A stretch of DNA of 64,000 nt, from positions 1-64,000 of the forward strand of contig PLZB01000037.1 of the NCBI GenBank assembly GCA_003151955.1. Direction: 5' to 3'. The notes below the pieces were generated by a model. That model did no database searches. It was given only the letters and a program-made list of their open reading frames with translations, and was not told the DNA's origin. This DNA comes from Acidimicrobiaceae bacterium. GTDB taxonomy: Bacteria > Actinomycetota > Acidimicrobiia > Acidimicrobiales > UBA8190. A program made the translations under genes and the position numbers. This document shows, piece by piece, positions 48,587 to 57,228 of this stretch; the stretch's first letter is position 1; each line of letters opens with the position of its first letter.

Positions 48587-49834
48587 TCAGGGGGTGGGGA
48601 GCCGGCGGCGGAGGAGATCGAGGGCGGAGATCGCCGCGTACTGGCGGACCCGGTCCCGGTCGCCGGGGAGGGTCAGCCGGATGGCCTCGGGGTCACGGCC
48701 GGGGAGGTCGAGGCCGACGAGGACGGTCCCGGGGGGCTCGCCATCCTGGTCGTCGGGGCCGGCCACCCCGGTCAGGGCCAGGCCGACATCCGATCCGAGG
48801 AGGCGACGGGCGGCGGCGGCCATGGCCAGGGCGGCGGCCTCGGAGACGACGGGACCGGGGGGGAGGCCGAGGAGGTCCTGCTTGACGGCGGTGGCATAGG
48901 TGACGAGGGACCCCCGGAACCAGGTCGAGGCCCCGGGGACGGCGACGAGCCGGGAGGCGACCAGGCCTCCGGTGAGGGACTCGGCCAGGCCCAGGGTGAG
49001 GTCCCCGGCCAGGAGCCGGGCGGCGACGGCGGTTTCCATGGTCTCGTCGTCGAGGCCGAAGAGGATGTCGGCGACGAGGCTCCGGACCTCGGCCTCCTCG
49101 GCGGCGAGGAGGGCCCCGGCCTCCTCGGCGTCGGCCCCCTTGGCGGTGATCCGGACCTTGATCCCCTCGATCCCTGAGGCGAGGAGGGCGATGGTGGGGT
49201 TCCCCCGGCCCTGGAGGGCCTCGATCCGGGGGGCGAGGAGCTCGCCGAGGCCGGACTCGCTCGTCCCCCAGGTCTTGAGGACCCGGCTGACGATGATCCC
49301 CCCATCGCCGGCGGCGAGCTGGCGGCGGCGGAGGTCGGGGAGGACGGCCCGGGTGAACATCTCCTCGAGCTCGTAGGGGACGCCGGGGAGGGCGTAGACG
49401 ACCTTGTTCCCGACGGGGCAGATGAGGCCGGGGGCGGTCCCGAGGGCCTGGTCGATCGGGGACGATCCCTCGGGTCGGTCGGCCTGGCGGGCGTTCGACT
49501 CGGGCATCTCCCGGTTCCGGCTGGAGAAGAAGCCCCGGATCCGCTCCACGATGACCTCGTCCCGGATGAGGGGGACCCCGGTGATCGCCGCCATGGCCTC
49601 CCGGGTGATGTCGTCGTGGGTCGGTCCGAGGCCGCCGCAGACGATGATCCCCTCGGAGCGGGCCAGGGCGGTCCGGAAGGCGAGGACGATCCGGTCGAGG
49701 TTGTCCCCGACGGACTGCTGGTAGTGGCAGTCGACCCCGGCCAGGGCGAGCTGGCCACCGAGCCAGGCCGAGTTGGTGTCGACGATCTGGCCCAGGAGGA
49801 GCTCGGTCCCGACGGCGACGACCTCGATCCTCAT
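48587..49834 (-). CDS. cinA: CinA-family protein
   Basis: 415 residues. The N-terminal molybdopterin-binding-like domain (VVAVGTELLLGQIVDTNSAW, VCGGLGPTHDD) is followed by the C-terminal NMN deamidase-type domain (LAESLTGGLVASRLVAVPGA, ALTGVAGPD). CinA hydrolyses ADP-ribose and deamidates pyridine nucleotides, salvaging NAD breakdown products. The start overlaps the pgsA stop by ATGA. In many bacteria cinA sits next to recA; here the two are separated by small accessory genes. Confidence 0.95.
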   Translation of the reverse strand: MRIEVVAVGTELLLGQIVDTNSAWLGGQLALAGVDCHYQQSVGDNLDRIVLAFRTALARSEGIIVCGGLGPTHDDITREAMAAITGVPLIRDEVIVERIRGFFSSRNREMPESNARQADRPEGSSPIDQALGTAPGLICPVGNKVVYALPGVPYELEEMFTRAVLPDLRRRQLAAGDGGIIVSRVLKTWGTSESGLGELLAPRIEALQGRGNPTIALLASGIEGIKVRITAKGADAEEAGALLAAEEAEVRSLVADILFGLDDETMETAVAARLLAGDLTLGLAESLTGGLVASRLVAVPGASTWFRGSLVTYATAVKQDLLGLPPGPVVSEAAALAMAAAARRLLGSDVGLALTGVAGPDDQDGEPPGTVLVGLDLPGRDPEAIRLTLPGDRDRVRQYAAISALDLLRRRLPTP

Positions 49835-50499
49835 CCGGGGCTGTCCTCCGGTGCCGGGGCGGGGCCGGCGGCCGGGCCGGCCGGGTGGGCGGCCTTCCGG
49901 CCGTCGAGGACGTACTGGACACCGGAGACGAGGGTGAGGGCGACGGCGGCCCAGAGGAAGAGCTCGAGGACGAGGTGGTGGGGGGCGACGGGGGGGAGGA
50001 GGCAGAGACCGACGGCGAGGTCCTGGAGGAAGGTCTTGGCCTTGGCCGAGGTCCGGGCCGGGATGGAGACGCCCCTGCGACCGAGGACGGTCCGGTAGAC
50101 CTGCATGGAGACCTCACGGGCCGTGATGAGGGAGACCGGGATCCAGGAGATCTCGTTGCGGGCGGCCAGGGTGAAGAGGATGGCGATGATGACGGCCTTG
50201 TCGGCCAGGGGGTCGAGGAAGGCTCCGGACCGGGTCGTCCCCTGCTTCCGGGCCAGCCAGCCGTCGATGCCGTCGGTGAGGGCGATGAGGAACCCGATGG
50301 TGAAGGCGGCGTAGCTGGGTCCCCAGGCCAGGAACATGGCGACGAGGACGGGGGCGGCCAGGATCCGGGCCACCGTGATGGCGTTGGCCGGGGTGGCCAG
50401 GGCCGAAGGGCCGAAGGTGAAGATCTTGGCCGGGGGGCCGGGCTCGGCCGGCTCGGCCGGGGTCGGCTCGGGCTGGGGGTCGGGGAGGGCGGTGGCCAT
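49831..50499 (-). CDS. pgsA: CDP-diacylglycerol-glycerol-3-phosphate 3-phosphatidyltransferase
   Basis: 222 residues. It makes phosphatidylglycerol phosphate from CDP-diacylglycerol. The CDP-alcohol phosphotransferase motif is complete: DGIDGWLARKQG through GAFLDPLADK. Four or five membrane helices are seen (ITVARILAAPVLVAMFLAW; LELFLWAAVALTLVSG). It begins 11 nt after the rimO stop with no Shine-Dalgarno, so translation is probably coupled. Confidence 0.93.
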   Translation of the reverse strand: MATALPDPQPEPTPAEPAEPGPPAKIFTFGPSALATPANAITVARILAAPVLVAMFLAWGPSYAAFTIGFLIALTDGIDGWLARKQGTTRSGAFLDPLADKAVIIAILFTLAARNEISWIPVSLITAREVSMQVYRTVLGRRGVSIPARTSAKAKTFLQDLAVGLCLLPPVAPHHLVLELFLWAAVALTLVSGVQYVLDGRKAAHPAGPAAGPAPAPEDSPG

Positions 50500-50510
50500 G
50501 GGAGGAGGGG

Positions 50511-51863
50511 TCAGCCTGCGGCCCGGGCCGACCCGGCGGGGCGGGCCCGGAGGTCGGGGCCCTCGGCGGCGGTGACGAGGACCTCCTGGAAGGTCCCGGT
50601 GGGGAGGGTCGGGGGGAGGAGGACGAGGCCGTCGATCTCGGGGGCCTCCCGGTGGGAGCGGCCCACCCCGGGGCTGTCGACGAGGACCTCGAGGGTGGTC
50701 CCGACGAGGTCCTCCCGGCGGGAGGCGGTGATGGCGTCCTGGAGCTCGGAGCACTCCCGGAGCCGGGCGAGGGCCAGCTCGGCCGGGACCTGGTCGGGCC
50801 GTCCCGCCGCGTAGGTGCCGGGCTCCTCGGAGAAGGTGAAGAAGCCGGCCCAGTCGAGCTGGGCCTCCTCGAGGAAGGCGAGGAGCTCGTCGTGGTCCTC
50901 CTCGGTCTCCCCGGGGTAGCCGAGGATGAAGGAGGAGCGGAGGGTGGCCTCGGGGGCGGCGGACCGGATGGAGGCGATCCGCTCCAGGAAGCGGTCCCCG
51001 TCCCCCCAGCGGCGCATCTTCTCGACGAGGGGACGGGAGACGTGCTGGAGGGAGAGGTCGAAGTAGGGGAGGCCGCTCTCGATCATGGCGGCGATGAGAT
51101 CGTCGTCGAGGGAGGAGGGGTAGAGGTAGAGGAGGCGGACCCGGGCCAGCCGGGCCGAGAGGGTCCGGACCAGCTCGACGATGGGCCGGGAGACCCCCGG
51201 CACTGGGGGGACCCGGTCGGGGGCGGTCCGGTCGAGCCCCCAGGAGGCGAGGTCCTGGGCCACGATGACGAGCTCCCGGAGGTCGGGACCGAGGGCCTCG
51301 ACCTCGTCGAGGAGGACCTCGAGGGGCCGGGAGCGCTGCTTCCCCCGGAAGGAGGAGATGGCGCAGAAGCCGCAGCGGCGGTCGCAGCCCTCGGCCACCT
51401 TCAGGTAGGCCCAGGGGGCGGTGGCGGCCGGCCGGGGGAGGTTGAGGAGGTCGAAGGAGGGGAGGGGGGCCGAGGGGGTCGGGCCCGCTCCGGCCCGGGT
51501 CGTGCCCAGGGCCACGGGGACGCCCCGGTCGGCCCGGGGCGGGGTGAGGGCCACCCCGAATCCGGCCACGAGGTCGAGCTCGGGGATGGCGGCGGCGAGC
51601 TCGGGGCCGTGGCGCTCGGCCAGGCAGCCGGTGGCCACCAGCCGGGCCCCGTCCCGTCGGGAGGAGGCCAGCTCGAGGATGGTGTCGACCGATTCCTGGC
51701 GGGCCGCCTCGATGAAGGCGCAGGTGTTGACGACGACGAGGTCGGCCTCCTCGGGCGAGGAGGCGGCTTCGTAGCCCTCGGCCAGGAGCCCCCCGACGAG
51801 CTTCTCGGAGTCGACCTGGTTCTTGGGGCAGCCCAGGGTCTCCAACCAGTACCGCTCAGCCAC
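50511..51863 (-). CDS. rimO: Ribosomal protein S12 methylthiotransferase RimO
   Basis: 450 residues. It adds a methylthio group to the conserved Asp of S12. The N-terminal domain has Cys12, Cys48 and Cys80 for the auxiliary cluster; the radical-SAM motif is EGCDRRCGFCAI (Cys160, 164, 167). A C-terminal TRAM-like segment follows (LEVLVDSPGVGRSHREAPE). It is the first gene of the rimO-pgsA-cinA operon. Confidence 0.95.
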   Translation of the reverse strand: MAERYWLETLGCPKNQVDSEKLVGGLLAEGYEAASSPEEADLVVVNTCAFIEAARQESVDTILELASSRRDGARLVATGCLAERHGPELAAAIPELDLVAGFGVALTPPRADRGVPVALGTTRAGAGPTPSAPLPSFDLLNLPRPAATAPWAYLKVAEGCDRRCGFCAISSFRGKQRSRPLEVLLDEVEALGPDLRELVIVAQDLASWGLDRTAPDRVPPVPGVSRPIVELVRTLSARLARVRLLYLYPSSLDDDLIAAMIESGLPYFDLSLQHVSRPLVEKMRRWGDGDRFLERIASIRSAAPEATLRSSFILGYPGETEEDHDELLAFLEEAQLDWAGFFTFSEEPGTYAAGRPDQVPAELALARLRECSELQDAITASRREDLVGTTLEVLVDSPGVGRSHREAPEIDGLVLLPPTLPTGTFQEVLVTAAEGPDLRARPAGSARAAG

Positions 51864-51958
51864 CGAACAATGCTACTTGGGCCGCCCGACCTGGTCCGAC
51901 GGGGGGCGGGTCCGGACCCCGGCACGCGCCACGACCGGCCCCGAGGGCCGGTCGCGAG

Positions 51959-52047
51959 CGGAGAGGGAGGGATTTGAACCCTCGGACCCAGTTTCCCAGG
52001 TCAACTCATTAGCAGTGAGTCCGATTCGGCCGCTCTCGCACCTCTCC
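51959..52047 (-). tRNA. tRNA-Ser(GCT)
   Basis: An 89-nt gene. The acceptor GGAGAGG (52047-52041) pairs with CCTCTCC (51966-51960), with discriminator G. The anticodon loop contains GCT flanked by ACTCA/TGAGT stems. A long variable arm and T-loop GTTCAAATC are present, as in serine tRNAs. CCA is not encoded. Confidence 0.95.
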
Positions 52048-52148
52048 TGGACACTTGTGACCCGGTGCTGCCTGGGTCATGAAGCGACCCGATCAAGGGT
52101 AGCGGATCCATTCAGGCCCTCGGGCCTGGGAAGTTCCGCAAAGGAGAG

Positions 52149-52483
52149 TCAGTCGGCCGGGTCGTTCTCGACCATGTCCCAGTAGTCCTCGTCCTCGATC
52201 ACGCTCACGATCTGAACATCGCCGTCGGTCAGGAGGCAGGCCGAGATCACCCGCGGTCCGAAGAGGAGGTAGGGATGGTCATCACGTACCGGATACCACC
52301 GACGCCTTCGACCGACTCCCGCTGAGCCTCGAAGTTCAGGGAGAACGCCATCTCGGCGCCTCGGAGAGGACCATCTTCGAACAGCTCGAACGACGGCCTC
52401 CCTTCGGCGGATCCGCCCTTCGGGAAGAGCTCCTGGGCCTGTTCGAGGAAGTCCGCCGATCGCCGCACCCGCCGGCCGGGCAT
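52149..52483 (-). pseudogene. Toxin-like partner of the Panacea protein, frameshifted
   Basis: ATG 52483 overlaps the stop of the Panacea gene (TGATG). The first frame reads RRVRRSADFLEQAQELFPKG to GGIRYVMTIP. The frame then breaks near 52275 in a C run and continues as YLLFGPRVISACLLTDGDVQ and DEDYWDMVENDPAD to 52149. Adding one C gives a single 111-residue protein with a natural junction (MTIPYLLFGPRV). It has the size and place of a toxin next to its antitoxin. The mechanism is unknown. Confidence 0.5.
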
Positions 52484-53034
52484 CAGGCCAGTTCGCTGGC
52501 GTAGAGCGCGAGAAGCCGCTCACCCTCCGTCCGAATGGACGGAGTCGGATCCGCCTCGGTCGGAGCGAGGACGAACGCCAACTCGTATGGGATCGTCTCC
52601 CCCTCCTCGACCAATTGCCATCCGGCCTCGATGTGGGACCGGACGCTCACCTGGGTGACGCTCAGGTCGCGGAGGGCTTCGATCACTCCGTCGACCAGAT
52701 CGATCTCCTCCGGAGTGAACAGTTCGACCCTGGGCTCGCGGAGAGGAACCAGAACGTGATGGACGTAGCCGAAGGCGTCGGCCCGCTCCTCGATGCGGAC
52801 TTCTCCGTTGGCCACCAGCTTCTTCCGGATGGGCGGGAGCCGTCGAGGCGCCGGGCCGTGGGGGAGCTTCTGGTACTCGGCCCCCGTGATCGGACGACCG
52901 ATGGTCCGGACGGCGGCGAAGTCGGCGAAGTACAGGTACTTGTTGAGCTTGGTCGCTCCGGACGAGCGGTCCCCGCTGGTCCGCTTCGCCACGTACAGGA
53001 TCAGCTCGGTCAGCTTGTCCTCGTCATACGTCAT
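52483..53034 (-). CDS. Panacea (SocA-like) domain antitoxin candidate
   Basis: 183 residues from ATG 53034, which follows GGAGATG. GTG 53067 is an in-frame alternative. The Panacea signature is present: DEDKLTELILYVAKRT, TKLNKYLYFADFAAVRTIG, PITGAEYQKLPHGPAPRRL. Panacea domains neutralise many unrelated toxins or act as proteolytic adaptors. Upstream in the same frame, back to 53202, the DNA still encodes an excisionase-like HTH wing (AGKLPGVKVGGRWLV) closed off by TAG, so the gene may once have been longer. Confidence 0.75.
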   Translation of the reverse strand: MTYDEDKLTELILYVAKRTSGDRSSGATKLNKYLYFADFAAVRTIGRPITGAEYQKLPHGPAPRRLPPIRKKLVANGEVRIEERADAFGYVHHVLVPLREPRVELFTPEEIDLVDGVIEALRDLSVTQVSVRSHIEAGWQLVEEGETIPYELAFVLAPTEADPTPSIRTEGERLLALYASELA

Positions 53035-53214
53035 CGTGACCACATCTCCCAGCATCCCAGAATCCACCTCCGGGTTGTCGTCGCGGGCGGCGAGGACCGA
53101 GGCCGCGTCGGCCCGGTGTCGGCGTCGCTGGTCGGCCAGCTTCCTGACGTGGACGAGCCAGCGGCCGCCGACCTTGACACCGGGGAGCTTCCCGGCCCGC
53201 TAGGGGTCCCGGCC

Positions 53215-54573
53215 TCAGCGCTGCGCCGTCGGTCGGGGAAGCTCGGGAGGCCTCGCAAAGGCGGGCGGGGCGCTGAAGTCGACCATGTCGAGCAGGTCAT
53301 CGGCGGCTGCGTCTCGGGCGGTCATCGGCGGTAGGTTCCACTTTCGCTCGATCAGTTTCAACACCGACGTGTGGTCCCGCTCGACGTGGGACACGTAGTC
53401 GGGGCGGGCGTAGGGAGAGACGACGACGGCCGGGACGCGGAAGCCGTAGCGGTCGAAACGCCAGGGTCCTCCGACGTCGGGTTCCTTTCCGTCGGGCTCG
53501 GGCGCCGCCGGCGGCGGGACGTGGTCGTAGTAGCCGCCGTGCTCGTCGTAGCACCAGACCAGCAGCGTCCCCATCCAATCGGCGCCGTGCATGGCGGCGT
53601 TGATGACCCGCGCTGCGAAGTCCTGCCCGGCGCGGATGTCCTGAGGGTTCTCCTCGGAATTGGCCCGGAAGTCCGGGTCGACGATGCTGACCGCCGGCAG
53701 CGCGCCCTGCGCGGCGTCGGCGCAGAACCGGTCGACCGAGCGCAGGTGGGCGAGGTAGCGGAGCAGGCCGAGCGGGTAGGCGTCGCCGCTGAACTGCAGG
53801 AATGACTTGGCCTCGCCGGGATCGGCTCGGATCCGGCCGGGCAGGCCCCGCAGGTACCTTCCCGCCCGGTGGCCGTGCACCCCGGCGAGTCGGCCCATGA
53901 TCGGGCCGGCGTGGGATACCGAGTGGTAGTTGGTCCAGGGGATGCGATGGCTGGTGAGGAGGTCGAAGATCGTCCCGTTGGCCGGGTAGTCGATGATCTT
54001 GGAGAGCGTGTCGCTCGTCAGGCCGTTGGCCGTCCCGGACAACAGGAAGCGGCGGTTGGGGAACGTAGGCCCCAGACAGGACGAGAACCAGCGATCAGCC
54101 ACCGGGAACGTCCGGGCCAGCCCGTAATAGAAGGGCAGGTCGGCCTCGGTCCAATACCCCATGGCCGTCGCCGGCTCGCCGCCTCGGGTGCATACCTCCA
54201 CAGCCCGGGCGAACCCGGTGTTGGTCCCGCCGTCCCACTGAAGGTGGGTCGCCTCCCACGACTGGGTCGGCGAGCCGACCGGCTGGACAGTGGACGGGAG
54301 ATGGGCCGCGGGCACAGCCACGCCGCCCGATGTCGGGTTCGACACCCGAACGGCGCCGCTCTCGTCGGTCGGGAACCCATCACCGCGCCCGAGCACCCCG
54401 AAGTAGTTGTCGAACGAGTGATTCTCCATCATGAGGACCACGATGTGGCGAACCTCGGGCAAGCAGTCCGTCCCCGCCGGCCGACCGGGGAACGGCCGGC
54501 TCGATGGGTCGTCATCCGGTGCACGCCGCGCCGCGAGCGCCGCCTCGATTCGCGCCACCATCCCCATGCTCAT
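53215..54573 (-). CDS. Phosphoesterase family protein (phospholipase C / acid phosphatase type)
   Basis: 452 residues. The active-site entry VRHIVVLMMENHSFDNYFG is the hallmark of the PLC/AcpA family. Later motifs are DRWFSSCLGPTFPNRRFLLSG, SIVDPDF and WCYDEHGGYYDHVPPP. It hydrolyses phospholipid headgroups or phosphomonoesters. Unusually, no Tat or Sec signal precedes the domain; only about 40 residues come before it. ATG 54573 is the chosen start. Confidence 0.85.
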   Translation of the reverse strand: MSMGMVARIEAALAARRAPDDDPSSRPFPGRPAGTDCLPEVRHIVVLMMENHSFDNYFGVLGRGDGFPTDESGAVRVSNPTSGGVAVPAAHLPSTVQPVGSPTQSWEATHLQWDGGTNTGFARAVEVCTRGGEPATAMGYWTEADLPFYYGLARTFPVADRWFSSCLGPTFPNRRFLLSGTANGLTSDTLSKIIDYPANGTIFDLLTSHRIPWTNYHSVSHAGPIMGRLAGVHGHRAGRYLRGLPGRIRADPGEAKSFLQFSGDAYPLGLLRYLAHLRSVDRFCADAAQGALPAVSIVDPDFRANSEENPQDIRAGQDFAARVINAAMHGADWMGTLLVWCYDEHGGYYDHVPPPAAPEPDGKEPDVGGPWRFDRYGFRVPAVVVSPYARPDYVSHVERDHTSVLKLIERKWNLPPMTARDAAADDLLDMVDFSAPPAFARPPELPRPTAQR

Positions 54574-54735
54574 GACCAGCAGCCTACGTACGCCGGGAGC
54601 CTCCGGCGGAGCCACCCTCGCCCCACGGGGGAAGTGCCAGGGCCCATTGGTGACAGGGCGGGGTTTCGAAATGGTCGGGTCGTGGATCGACGGCGATGGA
54701 ACCTGCCCGGAGCCTGGAACGGGTAGACCGACCTG

Positions 54736-55356
54736 TCAGCCGTTCCCCTGCCGCAACCCGTCGAGGAGGAGGTCCACGGTCCGTCCCGCCTCGGTCCGGG
54801 CCGCGGCGGGATCAGCAGCGGTGGCGACGAACTGGGCCGCAGCCATGACCCCGGCCAGGAGCATCCGGGTCAGGGGCTCGATGGGGGTCTCTGCGACGGC
54901 GCCGGAGGCCACCGCCACCTGGAGGGCCTCCCGGACGAGCCCGAGGGCATAGCGGTCGGTGATCTCCTGCCTGACGTCGGCCGGGAGAACGGCGGGCCCG
55001 TCGATGGCGCAGATCCGCTGGACGGCGGGGTCCAGGACGGCGTCGAGATAGGCCTGGCAGCCGGCCCGGAGCTGTTCCACCGGATCAGCTCCCGCCGCCA
55101 TGGCGGCGGTGGCGATGGCGGCGACCACCTCCTGCTCGGTGACCTCGTAGACGGCCAGGAAGAGGGCCTGCTTGTCCCCGAAGTGGTGCTGGAGGGCCCC
55201 CCTCGTCACCCCCGCCGAGGCGACGATCTCCTCCCGGCCCGAAGCGGCGTAGCCCCGAGTCGAGAAGAGGTCCCGGGCCGCGCCGAGGAGGGCGGCCCTC
55301 GTGGCCTCCGACCGTTCTGCCTGTGTCCGTCCGGATCCGGATTTCTGCTTGACCAT
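54736..55356 (-). CDS. TetR-family repressor divergent from a DinB-type gene
   Basis: 206 residues from ATG 55356. The HTH covers about 18-65 (ALLGAARDLFSTRGYAASGR, EEIVASAGVTRGALQHHFGD). The C-terminal ligand domain (LRAGCQAYLDAVLDPAVQRI) is of the TetR_C type seen in many actinobacterial drug or lipid regulators. It is divergent from the gene at 55424 across a palindrome. Confidence 0.88.
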   Translation of the reverse strand: MVKQKSGSGRTQAERSEATRAALLGAARDLFSTRGYAASGREEIVASAGVTRGALQHHFGDKQALFLAVYEVTEQEVVAAIATAAMAAGADPVEQLRAGCQAYLDAVLDPAVQRICAIDGPAVLPADVRQEITDRYALGLVREALQVAVASGAVAETPIEPLTRMLLAGVMAAAQFVATAADPAAARTEAGRTVDLLLDGLRQGNG

Positions 55357-55357
55357 A

Positions 55358-55372
55358 CATGCAACCTGCATG
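55358..55372. promoter_or_regulatory. Palindromic operator candidate for the TetR
   Basis: CATGCA-ACC-TGCATG is a 15-nt dyad with six-base arms, placed directly before the TetR ATG and 52 bp before the divergent start. It fits an autoregulatory TetR site. Confidence 0.55.
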
Positions 55373-55423
55373 CATTATACCTTCAACGTGCGCGTCGGCG
55401 TGCATGGCGAGGAGGAGAACAGG

Positions 55424-56089
55424 ATGACGCTGTCCCGTGAGGTCGTGATCCCGGGGATGCTGGCCGAGTACCAGGCCTTCGGCCAGCTCGTCCGGGGGCT
55501 CTCGGACGAGGACTGGGACACCCCCAGCCGCTGCGAGGGCTGGCGGGTGGCCGACGTGGCCGCCCACGTGATCGGCCAGCTGACCGACGTGGCCGCCCTC
55601 CGTCTCGACGGCCTGGGCACGCCCGAGGTGACGGCCCGGCAGGTCGAGGAGCACCGGGGCCGGACGCCGGGCGAACTGGCCGACGAGCTCGACTCGAGCG
55701 TCAAGCAGGCCGCTGACCTGGCCGCCGCCTTCGACGACGCCGCCTGGGAATCGGCTGCCCCGGCCGGGGTGACGGGAACCCTCGGCTTCGGGATCGAGGC
55801 CCTCTGGTTCGACACCTCCCTCCACGCCGACGACATCCGCAGCGCCCTGGGTCGGCTCCCCTCGGTGGGCGACGCCCTGGCGCCGTCGCTCTCCCACATC
55901 TCCCAGGTCCTCACCGATCAGGGCTGGGGACCGGCCGACCTCGCCCTCGACGGCTTCGAGGCCTTCCCCGTCTCGGGGGGAGGCGGCCGGACGGTCTCGG
56001 GCGACGCCTACGGGTTCGTCCTGGCCTCGACCGGACGGGGCGACACCGCCGCCTTCGGCCTCGACGAGTCGGTGAACATCTACCGGTAG
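55424..56089 (+). CDS. DinB-fold, mycothiol-dependent maleylpyruvate isomerase-like protein
   Basis: 221 residues. ATG 55424 follows GGAGGAG. The metal-binding histidine region is LSDEDWDTPSRCEGWRVADV followed by AAHVIGQL. A second ligand lies in DTSLHADDIRSALG. This four-helix family uses mycothiol as cofactor in actinobacteria. The substrate is unknown. It is probably controlled by the divergent TetR. Confidence 0.8.
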   Translation: MTLSREVVIPGMLAEYQAFGQLVRGLSDEDWDTPSRCEGWRVADVAAHVIGQLTDVAALRLDGLGTPEVTARQVEEHRGRTPGELADELDSSVKQAADLAAAFDDAAWESAAPAGVTGTLGFGIEALWFDTSLHADDIRSALGRLPSVGDALAPSLSHISQVLTDQGWGPADLALDGFEAFPVSGGGGRTVSGDAYGFVLASTGRGDTAAFGLDESVNIYR

Positions 56090-56107
56090 GGCGACAACTG
56101 GAACGAG

Positions 56108-56575
56108 GTGGTGGCGGACGAGGACGAGGTCTGGGTGGTCGGGGATGTGGCCATGGGAACCCTGGCGGACAACCTCCCCCTGGTCGGGCTCCTCCGGGGT
56201 CGGAAGCGTCTCATGGCCGGCAACCACGACCGGTGCTGGGCCGGGAAGAAGGGTTGGGAGAAGTGGGTGGACCGCTACCTGGAGGCCGGGTTCGAGGAGA
56301 TCGTCCAGGGCCCGGTCGAGACCCGGATCGGTTCCCGCCAGGTCATCGTCTCCCACTTCCCCTACGCCGGGGACTCCCAGGACCGGGACCGCTTAACCGA
56401 GCAGCGCCCGGTCGACCGGGGGTCCTGGCTCCTCCACGGCCACGTCCACGAGAAGTGGAGGACCCGGGACAGGATGATCAACGTCGGGGTCGACGTCTGG
56501 GACTTCCGGCCGGTCCGGTCCGATGTCCTCGCCGACCTGATGGAGAACGGCCGGCGGTCGGGTCGGGAGCGGTGA
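56108..56575 (+). pseudogene. Calcineurin-like metallophosphoesterase lacking its N-terminus
   Basis: 155 residues. GNHDRC, VSHFPYAG and LLHGHVHEKWR supply four of the metal-binding motifs, and VWVVGDVAMG the second. The first motif (DxH), normally in a strand about 35 residues further upstream, is missing: the frame is closed by the TAG of the previous gene. The homology starts abruptly just after that stop (NWNEVVADEDEVWVV), pointing to a deletion. It is probably inactive, or active only with altered metal binding. Confidence 0.65.
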
Positions 56576-56587
56576 CCCGGCCCGTTC

Positions 56588-57142
56588 CTACCCGGGGACG
56601 ACCCGGACGGGGTCGGCCCGGCGGATGGTGCCCGGCGTCACCACCCGGGCATTGCGGCCCCGGAGGTTGAGGGCCAGCCCCGGACCGGTGTTCACGAACC
56701 GGAGGGCGTCCGTCCCGAATCGGGCCGCGAACTTGGCGCAGCCCCGGTGGGGCTTGGCCGTGATCTCGATGACGGCGCTCCCGATGGCCAACCTGGTGCC
56801 GGCGGGGAGCTGCTCCTGGCCCAGGCAGAGGTCGACGTAGAGCTGGTCGCCGGCGAGGGGCCACCGGTCGACGGCGCCGGCCACCAGGGCGGCGGCCCGG
56901 GAGCTCATCACGGTCAGCTGGGCGTCGGGATGGGCCGACCCGTCGGGGGTGCCCGAGCTCCCCCGGAGCCGCCAGCTGTCCCCGACCAGACCGACCTCCA
57001 GATCGAGGTGACCCTCCTCGAGGATCTCCCGCTCGTCGACGTCGGGCCGGCTCACGATCAGCTCGAGGGTCCCGAACTCGAGGGGGGCGTCCCGGACCCG
57101 GTCGAGGCCCGCTTCCAATTCCTCCACGGTCCGGTACGGCAC
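56588..57142 (-). CDS. MOSC-domain protein
   Basis: 184 residues, GTG start. The MOSC core includes DSWRLRGSSGTPD, AQLTVMSSRAAALVAG, GDQLYVDLCLG and ITAKPHRGCAKFAARFG, where the cysteine would receive sulfur or bind the molybdenum cofactor. It is a stand-alone small MOSC protein, likely in molybdenum-cofactor-dependent reduction or detoxification. Confidence 0.82.
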   Translation of the reverse strand: MPYRTVEELEAGLDRVRDAPLEFGTLELIVSRPDVDEREILEEGHLDLEVGLVGDSWRLRGSSGTPDGSAHPDAQLTVMSSRAAALVAGAVDRWPLAGDQLYVDLCLGQEQLPAGTRLAIGSAVIEITAKPHRGCAKFAARFGTDALRFVNTGPGLALNLRGRNARVVTPGTIRRADPVRVVPG

Positions 57143-57228
57143 GGGACCAATTCTCGCGGACCCGATCCGGCCCGTCCACCCCCCCCAGCGCCGGGAGCTG
57201 AGCGGACCCCTCCCAGCCGGCCGGTAGC

